From Rhineura floridana (taxonomy: Eukaryota; Chordata; Lepidosauria; Squamata; Rhineuridae): a stretch of 64,000 bases of DNA. Position 1 is the first letter of the stretch. Each line of letters starts with the position of its first letter. A program made the translations under genes and the position numbers. Shown here in pieces: positions 49,001 through 61,000 of the stretch. The stretch is taken from assembly GCF_030035675.1 (NCBI RefSeq), contig NC_084497.1, forward strand, positions 28,319,955 to 28,383,954. Direction: 5' to 3'. The notes under the pieces are model-generated. The model was not told where the DNA came from, made no database searches, and saw only the letters and a program-made list of their open reading frames with translations.

Positions 49001-52000
49001 ATCCTGGGGACAAGCTGGGGGCGGCCATTGCCTTCATTGCTCTGCTGTTGAGTTTCCCCACAGGCCTCTGGCTGGCCGTCATTAGAACCAAGGGGCTGAA
49101 GTAGATGGCCGCACCTCGGCCTGATTCGGAAAGGTGTCTGCCATTGCGAGGAGGGAGGACTGGTCCATATGGCCTTATCTGCATGCGGCGGCTGTTGTGC
49201 GCAGAGGAGGGTCCCACTGCAAACGCAGGAAAGTCAGTGCATCGGGCAAATCTCAGGGGACAGCCTGTGGGAGGTATTACAACATAAGAGCCCTGCTAGG
49301 TCAGGCCAAAGGAGGCCCATCCAGTCCAGCACCCTGTTCTCACAGTGGCCAGCCAGATGCTCCAAAGGGAAGCCCACAAGCAGGACCTGGGGGCAAGAGC
49401 GCTCTCGCCACTCATGGCCCGCAGCAACAGGCATCCAGAGGGATCCTGTTTCTGACACTGGAGACAGAACATGGCCATCTTGGCTAGTAGCCATTGACGG
49501 CCTACATGAATTTGTTTAACCCCCTTTTAAAGCCATCCAAGTTGGTGGCCATCACTGCCTCTTGCGGCAACAAGTCCCACAGTTTTAACTCTGCACAGTA
49601 TCCAACTGAGTCCTTCTCAGCGTAGACCCATTGAAATGAATGGGCCCGAGTTGGTCACGTCCATTAATTTCAGTGGGTCTGCTGTTTGTCAGAGAATTTA
49701 ACAGTTGCTGTCTGCAGAGGACACGGTGTGCCAGGAAATCAATTGCAAAGATCAACTAAGTTTTAAACTGGTGTGTGTGTGTGTGAGCGAGAGAGAGAGT
49801 TCAGAATCCTTCACTTAATGGTTTTCCTTTTAAATATGTCTCATTTCCCCCCTCTTTCGTTTTTGTTTTAGGATCTTGTGTCGTTTTCTCTCAAGGATGG
49901 TAAGTGAGATTTCAGTGTTGTTTTCCCCCTTCTTCTTTATGTGTCTTTATCAAAAATATAGCTGTTTAAATCCAATATTGATTTTTTTTAAGTCTCTGAT
50001 ATCTGATATCGTAATGTATTATCCAACTGGCCAGATCTCTTAGAGATCTGCAATATTTTTGCTGATATGCAATAAAATAAAATGGATTTTTCCTCTTGCA
50101 TTAAAATGCCATGTAGAAAAACCCTCTAAAATGGGAAAAGACATAACAAATTGGGGGGAAATGAAATATTGTGTAGGTCTGCTTTGCTGCACAGCTTGGG
50201 ATAAGGTCTAAAGCCCAAAAGGGAAGCCAGATAACATTCATGGGGTTCTACACAATGCTGTTCAGAGCAGACCCATTGCTCGTAACAGAAATGACTGACT
50301 AACTTCTGGGAGGAAGTTAGGGAGGAAATCCCTGCAGGAGCCCAGGGCGGCGAACAAAAGCACTAAAAACTTTAAAACATCATAAAAACAAACTTTAAAA
50401 CACATTAAAACAAAACATCTTTAAAAACGTTTCTTAAAAAGAGTTTTCAAAACATCTTCTAAGATTAAAAATATTTTTAAAAAAAGAAGGTTTAAGAACA
50501 TCTTAAAAAGCAGTTCCAACACAGACGCAGACTGGGATAGGTCTCAACTTAAAAGGCTTGGGCGCCGAAAAGATAGCAGAGATGGCGCCTGTCTAATATT
50601 CAAGGGGAGGGAATTCCGCAGGGTAGGGGCCGCCACACTAAAGGTCCGCTTCCTATGTTGTTCAGAATGGACCTCCTGATAAGACGGTATCTCCCATCAA
50701 TCACCTGATGACGTTGTGACATCAGGTGACCTGTTTTTGCCTGTGTGGTTTGCAGTCAACCAGCTCTGCTGATTCTCGGTGCCTGCAAACACTCTTTCAG
50801 GCCCACCATGTCTTTACCTGTCACACACCTGGCGTCAAGTGTGGGACAGGTGGGCGTGGCTCGGCCAGAACTGGAGATTTCCCCATCTCTGCCTTAAAGA
50901 AAGAGTGGGTAGAATTGCAAGGGAAGGTGTCAATAAGTGTAAGAGGTCCAGCCAGCTGGGTAATAGATTATGGAGAAATTATATCCTATCAGACAGAGAG
51001 TGACGACAGGCCACATTTGATTTCCATCTCCTTCGTCTCTGCTGTTTCCCTGCATTTCAGGCTCCTACGATGCCCGTACGAGGGTGCTCCTCTCTCATGT
51101 CACCTGGTTGCTGAGGATCCCCTTGGCGGAACTGGAGGCATCCGAGGAATGTCTCCTTGAATGCCTGAAGGAGGAGGAAGAGCAGGAATCGGAGTAAGGC
51201 ATTTTCCCCGCAGATGCTTCCATAGTTTTCCTTTTAAAGTGTTTTCATGCAGGCGTTGCGTCCGTGACAAAGACATAAATGGTCGTGTGCACAGAGAAAC
51301 GTGTTTTACAGTACATATTAAATATCTCCTTAGTCCCTGTAAATAGAGGGGATAGCTTTGTTTAATAATAATAATTTAAAAAACACCGTCTTGGTTTTTA
51401 GCACAAGGGAGATGTGTGGAAAGAGACCGTAGCATGGTGGCAGAGCACCTGCTTGGCATGCAGAAGGTCCCATGTGCAATCCCCAACATCTCTAGGTAGG
51501 GCCGAGAGAGATCCCTGCCTGAAAACCTGTAGAGCCGCTGCCAGTCAGTGTAGACCAGCGGTTCCCAAATGTTTTTCCTCGTGGATCACTTGAAAATTGT
51601 TCAAGATCTTGGTGGGCCACTTTAAGCGATTTTAATCCCACAGAATCCAGGCTGTAACGCAACAGAACACCGTATAAGTAATTAAAAAGCAATGCAGACA
51701 CAGTGCCATCTCCCATCTCCAGAAATCCACTGACATGGAGCCCCGGAACGAAGCTTGCGGACCACGTGGTCCGCAGACCACAACTAGGGAACCTTTGATG
51801 TCTCCAGTACCAAGCTAGATGGAACAATGATCTGACTCAGTGGAAGGCAGATTCCTGCATTAAGGCAAGAGAGCATAGCTCAGTGGTAGAGCGTCTGAGT
51901 CGCAGGTTCGATCCCTGGCATTTCCAGTTAGAAGGATCGGATAGGAGGTGATGGGGGGGGGAATGAGTAGAGCAACCAAGGCAAACATTACTTTTGTACA

Positions 52001-55000
52001 GTAGGGTAGATTCTGCACACGGACGTGCACATCCCTCTCTCTCCATGCCTGCGATAAGGCAGCTGTTCTGTTTTCCTCTATAACTCCAGTTGTGAATAGC
52101 AATAGGTATTCTGGTAGAGCACCCCCCTTTTAAATATGCACCTCTAATTGCTAAATGGGGCTAGCAGCTGGGATGCCAAACTCTTCAATCCCTCTGAAAG
52201 CTGACGCAGCTCAGAGACCCGAGTTCGAATTTTGCCTGCGCTATGATCTCGCTAGATGACTTTAGGAAGCTGCCGTCTCTGGGCCTTGTTTCTGCCCGCC
52301 CCCGATCCATCTGCTGTACAAGGATAGTAATAATACAGGTCTACCTTGCAAGACTGTTGCAAGGATTGCAACCGAATCGTCTGTAAGAAGTGCTTCAAAC
52401 ATCCTAGAGCGCAGTATAAATGCTCACTTATTATCAAGCAAAGTTGGAAGCTCTCTCATGCCCCTCCAGGTGAGCAGAAAGCTCTCTGGGGATTTGTAAA
52501 CCCCTTTGCACACTGGGAAGGGCTAGAGAGCCCTTTGCCTTGGAGGCCTCTCAAACCTTGCTCCATCAGAATTATGGGCCCTATTAAAAATCAGTTGCCG
52601 GCCAGAGATGTAGGGCGTTAACTAAAATAAATAATTGTTTAACGTGTTGTTATGGGTCTCGGTGGTGCTTCTGGTAAATTGCCTGTGTACATATTTTAAT
52701 AGCTACTGTTTTCATTATACAAGCTGCCAAAGAACTGGGATGGATTTTCTAGGTAAGTATGGCTGATGCTGCTTTTTAAAGGATTATTATTATAAATTCT
52801 GGTTCCGTTATCGGCCATTTTTAAAATGGCATTGTGGGTAATCTTTGCTCTAGGGGCATATGCGGGAAATGACGGGTGCTTCGTGCAAAGAGAGCATGAA
52901 ATGTGTTTTGGGGGGCATATTATCTGTTGAAAATTTCATGCGTGTGTCTTCTCCACCCCACCCAGAACGGCAGCGGCTGCGCGGAGGAAGAAGGAGAAAA
53001 AGAAGAGGCTGAAGAGGTACCTGCTGATCGGCTTGGCGACTGTTGGCGGCGGGACAGTGATTGGTGAGTGAAGCTTCTCACCTTGCTGTGAACATGTTTC
53101 TCCAGAGCAGGGATGGGGACCTGGTGTGCCCTCTAGATGGTGCAGGATTCCATCAGTCCTGGTCAGCATGGTCAGTGGTCAAGGATGATAATTGTGGAGT
53201 CCAGTGACATCTGGGAGGTGCACAGGTTCCCTAACCCTGCATGAAAAGGAGGCAGAGTTGTGATGGAGGTAGCTAGAGGCAAAAGGCAAGTGATGGTCAG
53301 CTTTGTGATGCAACTAGCTAGGGGCAGTAAAGGCAAGTGATGGTCGCTTTTGCTGCCGCAGAGGGTGGGGAAGCATTTTCCAGCCTGAGGACCACGTTCC
53401 CTTCATTGGGAACCTCCCGGGGGCCATGTGCCAGTGGTGGGCAGGAACCAGAGTCAAATGTGGGTGGATCAGTGGGTGTGACCCTTACCTTGTACAGTCG
53501 GCCACTCTCTAGCCATGCAAAAGCCAGAGGATTCTTGCATGCACATGCCTCTCTTCAGCCTTCATCAAGGCAAGCAAGAGAGCATGATGACACTTGGAGG
53601 ACACATTCCTTCCAAACGAAAAACACTCAAGGAGAGTGCGGAGCAGGGCAGTTGAGGGGTATAACCTGGGGATAGAGGGTGTGCCCTGGTTAGGGGTATT
53701 TCCTGGGGGGAGTCCCAAGGGCCAGGCAGAGAGCGCTGGAGGGCTTTGGCCCGGGCCTGAGTTTTCCCGCAACCTGGTGCCAAAGGTTGAAACGGCATTC
53801 CTCCCTTTTAGGTCTGACGGGGGGCCTGGCCGCCCCTCTGGTGGCAAGTGGAGCTACAGCGATCATTGGCAGCGCTGGCGTGGCTGCCCTGAGCTCGGTG
53901 ACTGGGATGGCTGTCATGGGGTCACTCTTTGGGGCTGCGGGAGCCGGGCTCACTGGTAAGTTGCCGCGTTGGGGGCTCCTAGGCTCAGGCTAAACCTCTC
54001 CTGTCCTACACAACTGGCCCTCTAAGCGGGAAGCAACTGCATGCATGCATTTATACTGGCTCATGACCCGCCCTTCAGTGCACAGCCGTTCCCAGTGTGG
54101 CGCGCACAGAAACTATAAAAGAAGGCCGTAACTTGGTGGCAGAGCGCCTGCTTTGCGTACTGGTTCAGCCCCCAACAGCATCTCCAAGTAGGGCTTGGAT
54201 AGACTGCAGGCCTGAAACTTTGGAGAGCCGCTGCCAGTCAGTGTAGACAATACTGAGCTACATGGACTAAAGGTTTGGCTCAGTGTAAGGCAGTTTTTTG
54301 TGCTCCTGTTTCTTAAGGGAAGGGGCTGCATCTCAGTGGCATCTGCTTTGGATGCAGAAGGCCCTGGGTTCAACCCCCAATGACATCTGGGATAAGACTC
54401 CCTTTCTGAAATTTTGGATGGCTGGCGCCAATCAGTGTTGAACGCAGGGGTGGGGGAACCAGGAGGCCACAGGCGGGGGGTGGGGGGGGAGAGGCGCCAG
54501 AGCGGGTAGGGCCTCTGAATCCGACCGCTGGGAATCCCAAATGGGGAAGTTGCTCTTGCGCTCGGGTCCTGGTTGCGGGCTTCCCTTTGGGGCATCTGGT
54601 GGCCACTGGAGGACAGGAGGCTGGACTAGATCTGGGCCCCCTATGGCCTGATCCTGCAGCCGGGCTCTGCTGATACTCTAAGAGATCCTGAGTATATGCG
54701 CTCTTCTTAATACAGAGCCATGCAGCAAAACAAAGCACCCCTTCCAATCTGAAGCTAGTCCGCTGCTGATCTAAGGCAGTGCTACTGGATAAATTGGTGG
54801 GGCAAGGCAACCCCCCCCAAGCGCCCAACCCCGCCCCCCGGCCGTACCCTGCCCTACGCACCAGCCAAAGATACATAGAACAAACAGAGCAACCCTGTGT
54901 CCACAGCCTCTACGTCAACAGAAGATACGGTCCCAAATGGCACCAACGGAGCCACAGTCCGGTCCCTATCTTGATATACCCGGTGACCACGGACACAGGA

Positions 55001-58000
55001 TTGTCCCCCCGTTGTTTATTTTTAAGTGCGTTCGGTTGGAATGTGACTTCTTTTTGCAACCCTAATATTGCTAGTTCAGCCTTTCAGATTGTTGCACAAA
55101 TGTCAGAACTGAGAAAACTGGGAAGGCTTCGCGAGATGAGGCAGAAAATAACAGTGAGACGGGCCTTCACTAAATAGTAGAGTGCCTGCCTGCCACACAG
55201 AAGGTTCCAGGTTCGCTCCCCAATGACATCTCCTTCCTGAAACCCCAGAGAGCTGCTGCCAGTCAGAGTGGACAGTACTGAGCTGATTGGACCACTGGTC
55301 TGACTCAGTGTAAGGCTGCTGCCTGTTTATGGATACCTGGCAGCTTAACCAGCAAATTGATACAGGCGATACTCTTTTAAATTCCCCTCCCCTTTTAGAA
55401 CCCGGACCCAGGTTCTCTTTCTGAAGTGCAGCTGCATTGAAAGAGAACGTTTTATGTGAGTGGGGAAGGATGGACTTAAATAGAGGTTTTATTTCTTAAT
55501 TGAGCTTCCTGTTTTAAAAATGACCTGCGTGGGTGTTTTATTGTAATTGGGTTGTCATTAATCTCCCCGTTTCCCTGGTGCATGAAACACACACACACAC
55601 ACTCTGGATTGTATCCAAAGCTGCCACTTGACATGTAATCTTTTTAAGCAAAAAGTCTGGATGCCTCTGCTTGCAGTGAGACAAATTTGTGTTTGCTTTC
55701 CGGGGTTGATCAAATGTCTTTTATGGGGAACTGACGTCCCAGTGTACTTTCCACCAAGGCAGTAAACTCCCTGACCCAGTAAACCTACCTTTCCCCAACC
55801 CAGAGCCTTCCAGATGTTGTAAGACTCTCAACTCCCATTACTCCCAGCCCGCATGCTCAATGGTTGTGGATGACGGTGGGAATTGGGAGTCTAGCAACAT
55901 CTGGAAGACTAGAAGATTATCCATCCCCACATTAAAAGAAGGCAGAGTTGTGATGGAGGTAGCTAGGGGCAGTAAAGGCAAGTGACAGTCTAGTTCAGAT
56001 ATGAGTTGTGATGGAGGTAGCTAGGGGCAGTAAAGGCAAGTGACGGTCTAGTTCAGATATGAGGGACCTGTCCTCTCCAGATGGGCTCCCTACTCTCATC
56101 AGCCCCAGCCAGCATGGGCAGTGGTATATAATGCTGCTTATTTATCATTGTATAATTGGATCAATGCTTTTGCAACCACCCGTATGGACCCCTGCAGTGC
56201 ACTTTATGTGGGGCTGCCCTTGAAGATGGTCCGCAAGCTGCATTGGAAGCTACCTTGTATCAAGTCTAGTAGGTTTTGTTTCTGACATGTAAAACCCCCA
56301 TATGTTTCCGGACCCAGTTATCTGGGGGGAGTGTCTCTCTCCTTAGCAATTGGCTGGTGGCCGCAGGAAGCCATGCTGGTGGGGCCAGCCCTATTGGAAG
56401 GCTCTGGGTCTCTGATCTGTCAAAGGGCTTCCTTGGTCATAAGAGCACAAGGAGAGCGCTGCTGCTGGATCAGGCCAAACAGAGCACATCTAGTCCAGCA
56501 CCCTGTTCTGACAGTGGCCAACCAGGTGCCCCAATGGGAAGCCCCCAAGCTGGACCCAAGTGCAACAGCAGCTCACTTCCCACTTGCGATTTCCAGCAAC
56601 TGGTATGCCCAGGTATGTTACCTCTGATGGTGGAGGAAGAATACAGGCATTGTGGCTAGTGGCCACTGATAGCCATACCCTCTGTGACTTAGATAGCCTT
56701 AGCCTCGCTGACTAGAACCTCGGTTATGGAACACTCTCCCCTTGGAAGGAAGCTGAGGCAGACAGGAGTTGTCGTCTGAAGCATCTGGAAGGCACTGGGT
56801 TGGGGAATGTTTAGAGGAAGCTGCTTGAGAGAGAGCCTCACAACGCTAAGGTGGGGAAAAATGGATCGATTTGACAGATGGCGGATTTGGTTGGTGTCAA
56901 GTTTAATGTTTGTTTCTGCATCTTACCGTTGAGCAATCCGCCCTGGAGGTCTGTAGACAAAGGGCAAGATAGTAGGGTTTTTTTAAAAAAAATACATCCA
57001 CGTGGGCTGTTTTTGGTTGTTGTTGTTTAGGGTTAAGGACAGAGTGGTCTGTCAGGTTTCGTCCTCCCAGTTTCTGATTACTCTAATCTTAAATTTGGTT
57101 TCTGCACATTTCTGCAGCAATTTGTGATTATTATTTTTTTTAAACCTTATGAAAATTCTTCAGCATGTGGGGGTGAATTTCTCCTAATAAATAAATTTTT
57201 GCATGGAGTTTTGACTCATGTACACATTTTTTGCAAGTAATTTATCCTATTATAATGCGCTTTTGTACGTTATTTTCACCAGTATGTTCATTTTGTGCTC
57301 ACTTTCCCCTAATATATGCATTTTTGTAAGCGTGGCTTGGTTGGAGGACTGCATCGCAAAATTCGGATACGTGTTAATTGCGAAGGACGGCTGTGTTTGC
57401 GTTCTTTTATTGTTTCCGAAAGTGCGAATTTTATAAATTCGGCTGTAAATGTGAACTGAATCAAATTTCGCCCTCGTCCCTATTTAGGGTACAAGATGAA
57501 GAAGCGTGTGGGGGCTATAGAAGAGTTTGAGTTCCTACCATTAACAGAAGGGAAGCAGCTGCACATCACCATAGCCATCACCGGCTGGCTTTCTACTGGC
57601 AAATACGGTAAGAGCAAGGCAGGAGAAATGGGATCGCTGCAATAAAATGTTGCAACATGTGGTAGAACTGTCCAGTGTTCTAATCATCAGCCATGCCTTC
57701 TTCCAGCATATTCCATCCCACCAAAACAATCAACATTCCACAGCCACTGAGCATGCTCAGTCTCTGGCTGTTTCATATCCCCCCATACTTAGCATTTTTT
57801 CTCTAGTGTGGTTTTTTTTAATATATACTTCTGCAAACACTGAGGGGTTCTTCAAAGCCTGCTGGGACCTCCCTCTTCTACATGGGCATTAACAGTTAGG
57901 CTACATCAGCAGCAGCACTCGCAGTTCTGAATCTCAAATGGGTGGAGTGTTGGTTGGCACCATCCCCCTGAGCAGTTGGAACATTTGTGGAGATTCCATG

Positions 58001-61000
58001 GCATAACAACAGGGCAGCCAGTAGCAGGGCAGGATTATCAATCAAATTGCCATGGCAACGCTGACAGCTTTGCGGGCTCCCTGGGTGCAAAAACGGGATT
58101 GTTTCGTACAGAATACGTGCCGTCCCAAATATATTTACTCCCGCACTCTAATCCCACAAAAGACTTTGCGTGGGGCAAATTCCCGTCCTAGCAAATATCC
58201 CTCCCCCTCCCAAATCTGCTGCTGCTGGGGACGTTTTGCTTCTCTTGCGTTATACTTTTCTCATTAAATCCGTTTTTTGCTCTATAAAACTAGGCTCTTC
58301 CCCCCTTTTTTTACAATCGGTTCTGTTTGCCTTTCACACCAGTTTATCTTATTTATTTTTTCGTACAACGTACAGTGTCCCATGAGCTGCACAGAAACTC
58401 CTGGGTGAAAGGGCGAAGGTGTTCCTGGGAGAGGGTAGCAGAGGAGAGGAACCAAGCACCACTTTGCAACCCAGCGCTGCAGACTTTTTTTTTTTTTTTT
58501 GCCACAGGCAAATTCACTATTGGCAAGCCTGTGCAGCCCTTAAGCATTCTTTCAAGACCTGGTTCAATACATTCCCCCCCCCAAAAAAAATACCCCACAG
58601 CACCCTAGGGAGCTGCCCTCATACAAAGATTTTTAAACAGACCTCTGCGTTAAATCAGGGCTGGGGGAACCTTGGCTCCAGGGACCGGATGCGGCCCTCC
58701 AGCCCTCTCTGTCTGGCCCACGGGACTTTCCCTAGGCCATGCCCTCAGTGGCCCTGCTGCACGCCCTCGTCAAGCGCTTTTGCCTGGTTGGAATGTGTCT
58801 TTGCATTGTGATATAATGCCTCTTGCTTCCCAGGATGAAGACAGGTCGCCTGGGTGTGCAGAAGCTTCTCTGTGTTACAATAGAAAAGTAATGATTGTAT
58901 CCAGTGTTTGTTTTGTTCAGAGTAGACCTATTTAAGTCAATGGACATGACCGACTTGCATGTGGGTCCATTAATTTCAGTGGGTCTACTCTGCATGGGAC
59001 TTAGCTAAGTAGTTGGAACTATTGCTCTGTCCACTTGTTTTGCCCCGCCTAATGCTGCTGGCTCTGCCCACTTTTCTCTCTGGCTCTGCCCACCACTGGA
59101 ATGCGGCCCCAGGAAGCTTGCCCATGAAGCCACATGGCCCTCAGGCTGGAAAAGGGTTCCCTAGCCCAGCGTCAAGGAGTTCTGCGAGGAAAAAGAGGAA
59201 ATATTTGGAGCTCTTATTAATTCTTTGCCCCTGCAACTCTTTCCCCCTGCCCCGCCCCTTTAGGGAGTTTCACTGCCCCATGGAGCAGCCTGCTTCAGTC
59301 GAGAGAACAGTACTGTTTAGCCTGGGAAACCAAATATCTGATGGAACTGGGCAATGCCCTCGACACTTTGCTGAATGGATTAGTTAACATGATGGCCCAG
59401 GAAGCTTTGAAACACACAGTCTTGGCCGGTGAGTATCTGGCAGCCCTGCTCCTACTCCTCACGGGATTATTTTGGTACGATTATACATTCCTCCTTCCTT
59501 CTGTTTAAATGTAAAACGGGTCTCCCACAATCTGCCAAAACACCTCCACCAACGTCTCTCCGCTAGCCAAATATATAGAGATCTTAACTTTTCAAAAGAA
59601 ATTGAAAATTTATGGCCCCCGATTTATGGAACAATCTCCCTGAGGAGATACGCCTGGCGCCAACACTGCTATCTTTCCGGCGCCAGGTTAAAACTTTCCT
59701 CTTCGCCCAGGCATTTTAATATGTTTTTGCATGTGTTGGAACTGTTTTACCTTTTTTAAATTTTTTTAAACTTTTAATGTGTTTTAAATTGTTAATATGT
59801 GTTTATTGTATTTTGATGTTGGTCTTGTGAACCGCCCAGAGAGCTTCGGCTATGGGGCGGTATATAAGTTTAATAAATAAATAAATAAAATCAAGGGCTG
59901 TATCTATCCAATGCTTGTCCTGTTCAGAGCAGACCCACTGAGTAGCTCAGTGGCAGAGCACCTGCCTTGCATGCAGAAGGTCCCAAGTTCAATCCCCAAA
60001 TGGCATCTCCAGGCAGGGCTGGGAGAGACCTCTGGCTGCAACACTGGAGAGCCGCTGCCGGTCAGTGTAGACGATACTGTGCTAGATAGGCTAATGGTCT
60101 GATTCAGCATAAGGCAGGTTCATAGCATCATAGAGTTGGAAGGGGCCTATAAGGCCATCGAGTCCATCCCCCTGCTCAGTGCAGGAATACATTCTGTTCC
60201 TGAATGAACAGATAGTACTAGCTTGGTCTATTAACCTCCAGTTCCTGCTCCTTACGTCCGTGAATAAAGACTGAAAACTTGCCTAGCTCGGGGATGGGGA
60301 GACACCTTTGGCCCTCCAGATGTTGTTGGGCTTCAACACCCTTCAGACCCAGCCAGCAGGGGCCAATAGTCAGGGGTGTTGGTGCTGTAAACCGAGGGCA
60401 CTGTGGTGCCAACAGGCTCCACTTGGGAACCCTAGACATAAGAGATCTTCAGAGGCTTGGGAAAATTAACAAAGGTCTTTGCATAGTAGCCTAGGCAGCA
60501 AAGAAAAGGACCTCTGAAGATGATCTCAAGGTCCAGGTAGGTACCTATGGGAGAAAGTGGGGAGGGCACCTGGCTTGCCTCCATGTGGTAGCGTGCTGCT
60601 GAGCAGACACGGACTGTCTGTCTGGTCCAGCACATCTCCCTTTCCCATGTTCCCTTTGCCAGGGACAGTGAGCTCCAGCACAAATCCTGCTGTGACTCTC
60701 CGTGGCTTTCCACAAAGCTTCCCGTGGCTCTGATGTTTGGCTGTCCTGTTCGCCCTTCTGCCTGCCAGGTATCATCACGGCTCTGACCTTGCCTGCTTCT
60801 CTGCTCACGGCAGCCAGTGTGATCGATAACCCCTGGGGAGTGTGTCTCCACCGATCGGCTGAAGTCGGCAAACACCTGGCTCAGATCCTGCTCCGCCGGC
60901 ACCAGGTAGGAAGGCAATTGGACGGCTCCACTTTGAAACCCGGAGACCCGGGGGTAGATCCACATCGTACATTTACAGCACACCCAGCGCACATTTAAAG

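Noticed and set aside
51860-51925. Possible tRNA gene
   Set aside because: The A-box and B-box are good, but the sequence continues into the SINE body and no cloverleaf acceptor stem closes.
53337-53959. Frames overlapping TMCO4 exon 53812
   Set aside because: Shadows in other frames, and hAT-derived sequence upstream.
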